Positions 33,718 through 36,098 of a stretch of DNA of 36,098 nucleotides are shown here, in pieces; within the stretch, counting starts at the first letter, position 1, and each line of letters starts with the position of its first letter. The position numbers and the translations under genes are program-made. Source of the DNA: Clostridiaceae bacterium (GTDB lineage Bacteria; Bacillota; Clostridia; DSM-8532); NCBI GenBank assembly GCA_012520855.1, contig JAAYNO010000030.1, forward strand, positions 1 to 36,098, read 5' to 3'. The notes below the pieces were generated by a model. That model saw nothing but the letters and a program-made list of their open reading frames with translations, made no database searches and was not told where the DNA came from.

Positions 33718-33945
33718 AATAATCACCAAACATATTTAATACTTATGGTTCATAACTCATGCATGAATAATTGAGTGGCTAATCAAGCATTTATATCTGA
33801 CTGGTTAATCGAATCACTATTATAGCACTATGAAACAACAAAATAAAGTCCAGAATATGTAAAAATTTCTTAAGTATTGATTTGACCAGGAGCGGGAACT
33901 AAGAACAATACATATATGAAATCCGTACATTAGATTCAAACTCAA

Positions 33946-35519
<1,574 letters not shown>

Positions 35520-35594
35520 AAAACATTAATTTTTGTTATCATTGCTGGATGAACCCAATATTATTTTAGCAGGAAGAAAGCCTTAGGAGCCATA

Positions 35595-36098
35595 ATGAAT
35601 ATAGGTCTCCTTTTGCCTGTAATAAAAAAGAAATGGAAATCAATCTCTTTGGAAACCCGTTATGTCGAAGTTCTGGAAAATATCAATTTGGTAGTGTGCT
35701 ATATATCATGTTTGGGTACTGATACTATTTCCCGCAAGGGAACCAGAAAAAAACTCAAGGCCAAATTGGATAGAATATTCGGAGAAAAAAATGCCTGGCC
35801 AATATTAGAGCATTCACTCGTTAAGGGGTTTTATCAAAGTGAGGACTACCATTTTGAAGAGGTCTTGCGGGAAGTGGCTTTATGCCGTGCAGATGAGGTT
35901 GTCAATGAAATAAAAGGGTTGGGGATCTTAGCCAATAAAGAAATATTGGTAACCGGAAAGTCTGAGCATCTGGAATACGCAATTGAAAAACTTATTACCA
36001 AAGTCAAAACTATGAATATACTTATACCTGAAGGTGTAAGCGAACCCCGTGAAGCCGAAAAAGCCTTTGAGGAAACAGGAATACCCGTTCATATAACA
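35595..36098 (+). CDS. unidentified protein, cut by the window end
   Basis: An open frame of 168 codons runs to the last base without a stop. It begins MNIGLLLPVIKKKWKSISLETRYVE; AGGAG (35585-35589) supports the ATG. The sequence is soluble-looking and mixed in charge. The last 55 residues alternate beta-like and helical stretches (EILVTGKSEHLEYAIEKLI, then MNILIPEGV), which suggests a Rossmann-like fold. I do not recognise the family. It follows guaB after 75 nt and could be co-transcribed. Confidence 0.75.
   Translation, partial: MNIGLLLPVIKKKWKSISLETRYVEVLENINLVVCYISCLGTDTISRKGTRKKLKAKLDRIFGEKNAWPILEHSLVKGFYQSEDYHFEEVLREVALCRADEVVNEIKGLGILANKEILVTGKSEHLEYAIEKLITKVKTMNILIPEGVSEPREAEKAFEETGIPVHIT

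Overview
The window looks like a chromosomal segment from a spore-forming member of the Clostridia (Firmicutes). The evidence is the Firmicute rplU-prp-rpmA-obg order, an L27 precursor with a Prp cleavage site, spoVT, spoIIE, spoVG and a SpoVK-type AAA ATPase, a T-box in front of aspS, a LexA box of the Bacillus/Clostridium type, strong Shine-Dalgarno sequences, and dispersed palindromic intergenic repeats. A finer placement (for example near Ruminiclostridium/Acetivibrio) is only a guess from general protein character. No rRNA, tRNA, CRISPR array, transposase or phage gene is visible.

Layout. 1-2870: ribosomal protein and ribosome-assembly block (rplU, prp, rpmA, obg, yhbY). 2870-6850: AP-endonuclease-like TIM barrel, a MenA/UbiA prenyltransferase on the minus strand, aroQ and an M24 aminopeptidase. 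6930-12500: efp, then an aspS-gatC-gatA-gatB operon behind a T-box. 12540-14760: spoVT, and a COG2509-type FAD dehydrogenase on the minus strand. 14940-19020: pcrA with an SOS box, a HAD hydrolase and a SpoVK/CbbX-type AAA ATPase. 19030-24340: an ABC-2 exporter (ATPase plus two permeases, minus strand) divergent from a DesK/NarL-type two-component system, an arrangement like the Bacillus lnrJK-lnrLMN antibiotic-resistance locus. 24340-24590: a 246-bp non-coding element with 32-bp inverted termini. 24700-32150: spoIIE, a murC interrupted by an in-frame amber codon (minus), spoVG behind a near-consensus sigma-H promoter, glmU, prs and pth. 32170-36098: a TPR-GGDEF protein (minus), guaB, and an unidentified gene that runs off the end.

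The most unusual observations are as follows. (1) The GatA in the gat operon lacks the amidase serines and the glutamine pocket but stays open and in operon. (2) MurC, normally essential, carries a TAG in frame at codon 265. (3) The GlmU uridylyltransferase domain is shortened and has lost signature residues while its acetyltransferase domain is intact. (4) A family of GGGGACGG hairpin repeats sits directly against stop codons, and the 246-bp element shares its terminal motif. (5) A short ORF with a strong ribosome-binding site overlaps the start of obg, which has none of its own. All functional statements rest on reading the sequence and on remembered family motifs; no database search was run.
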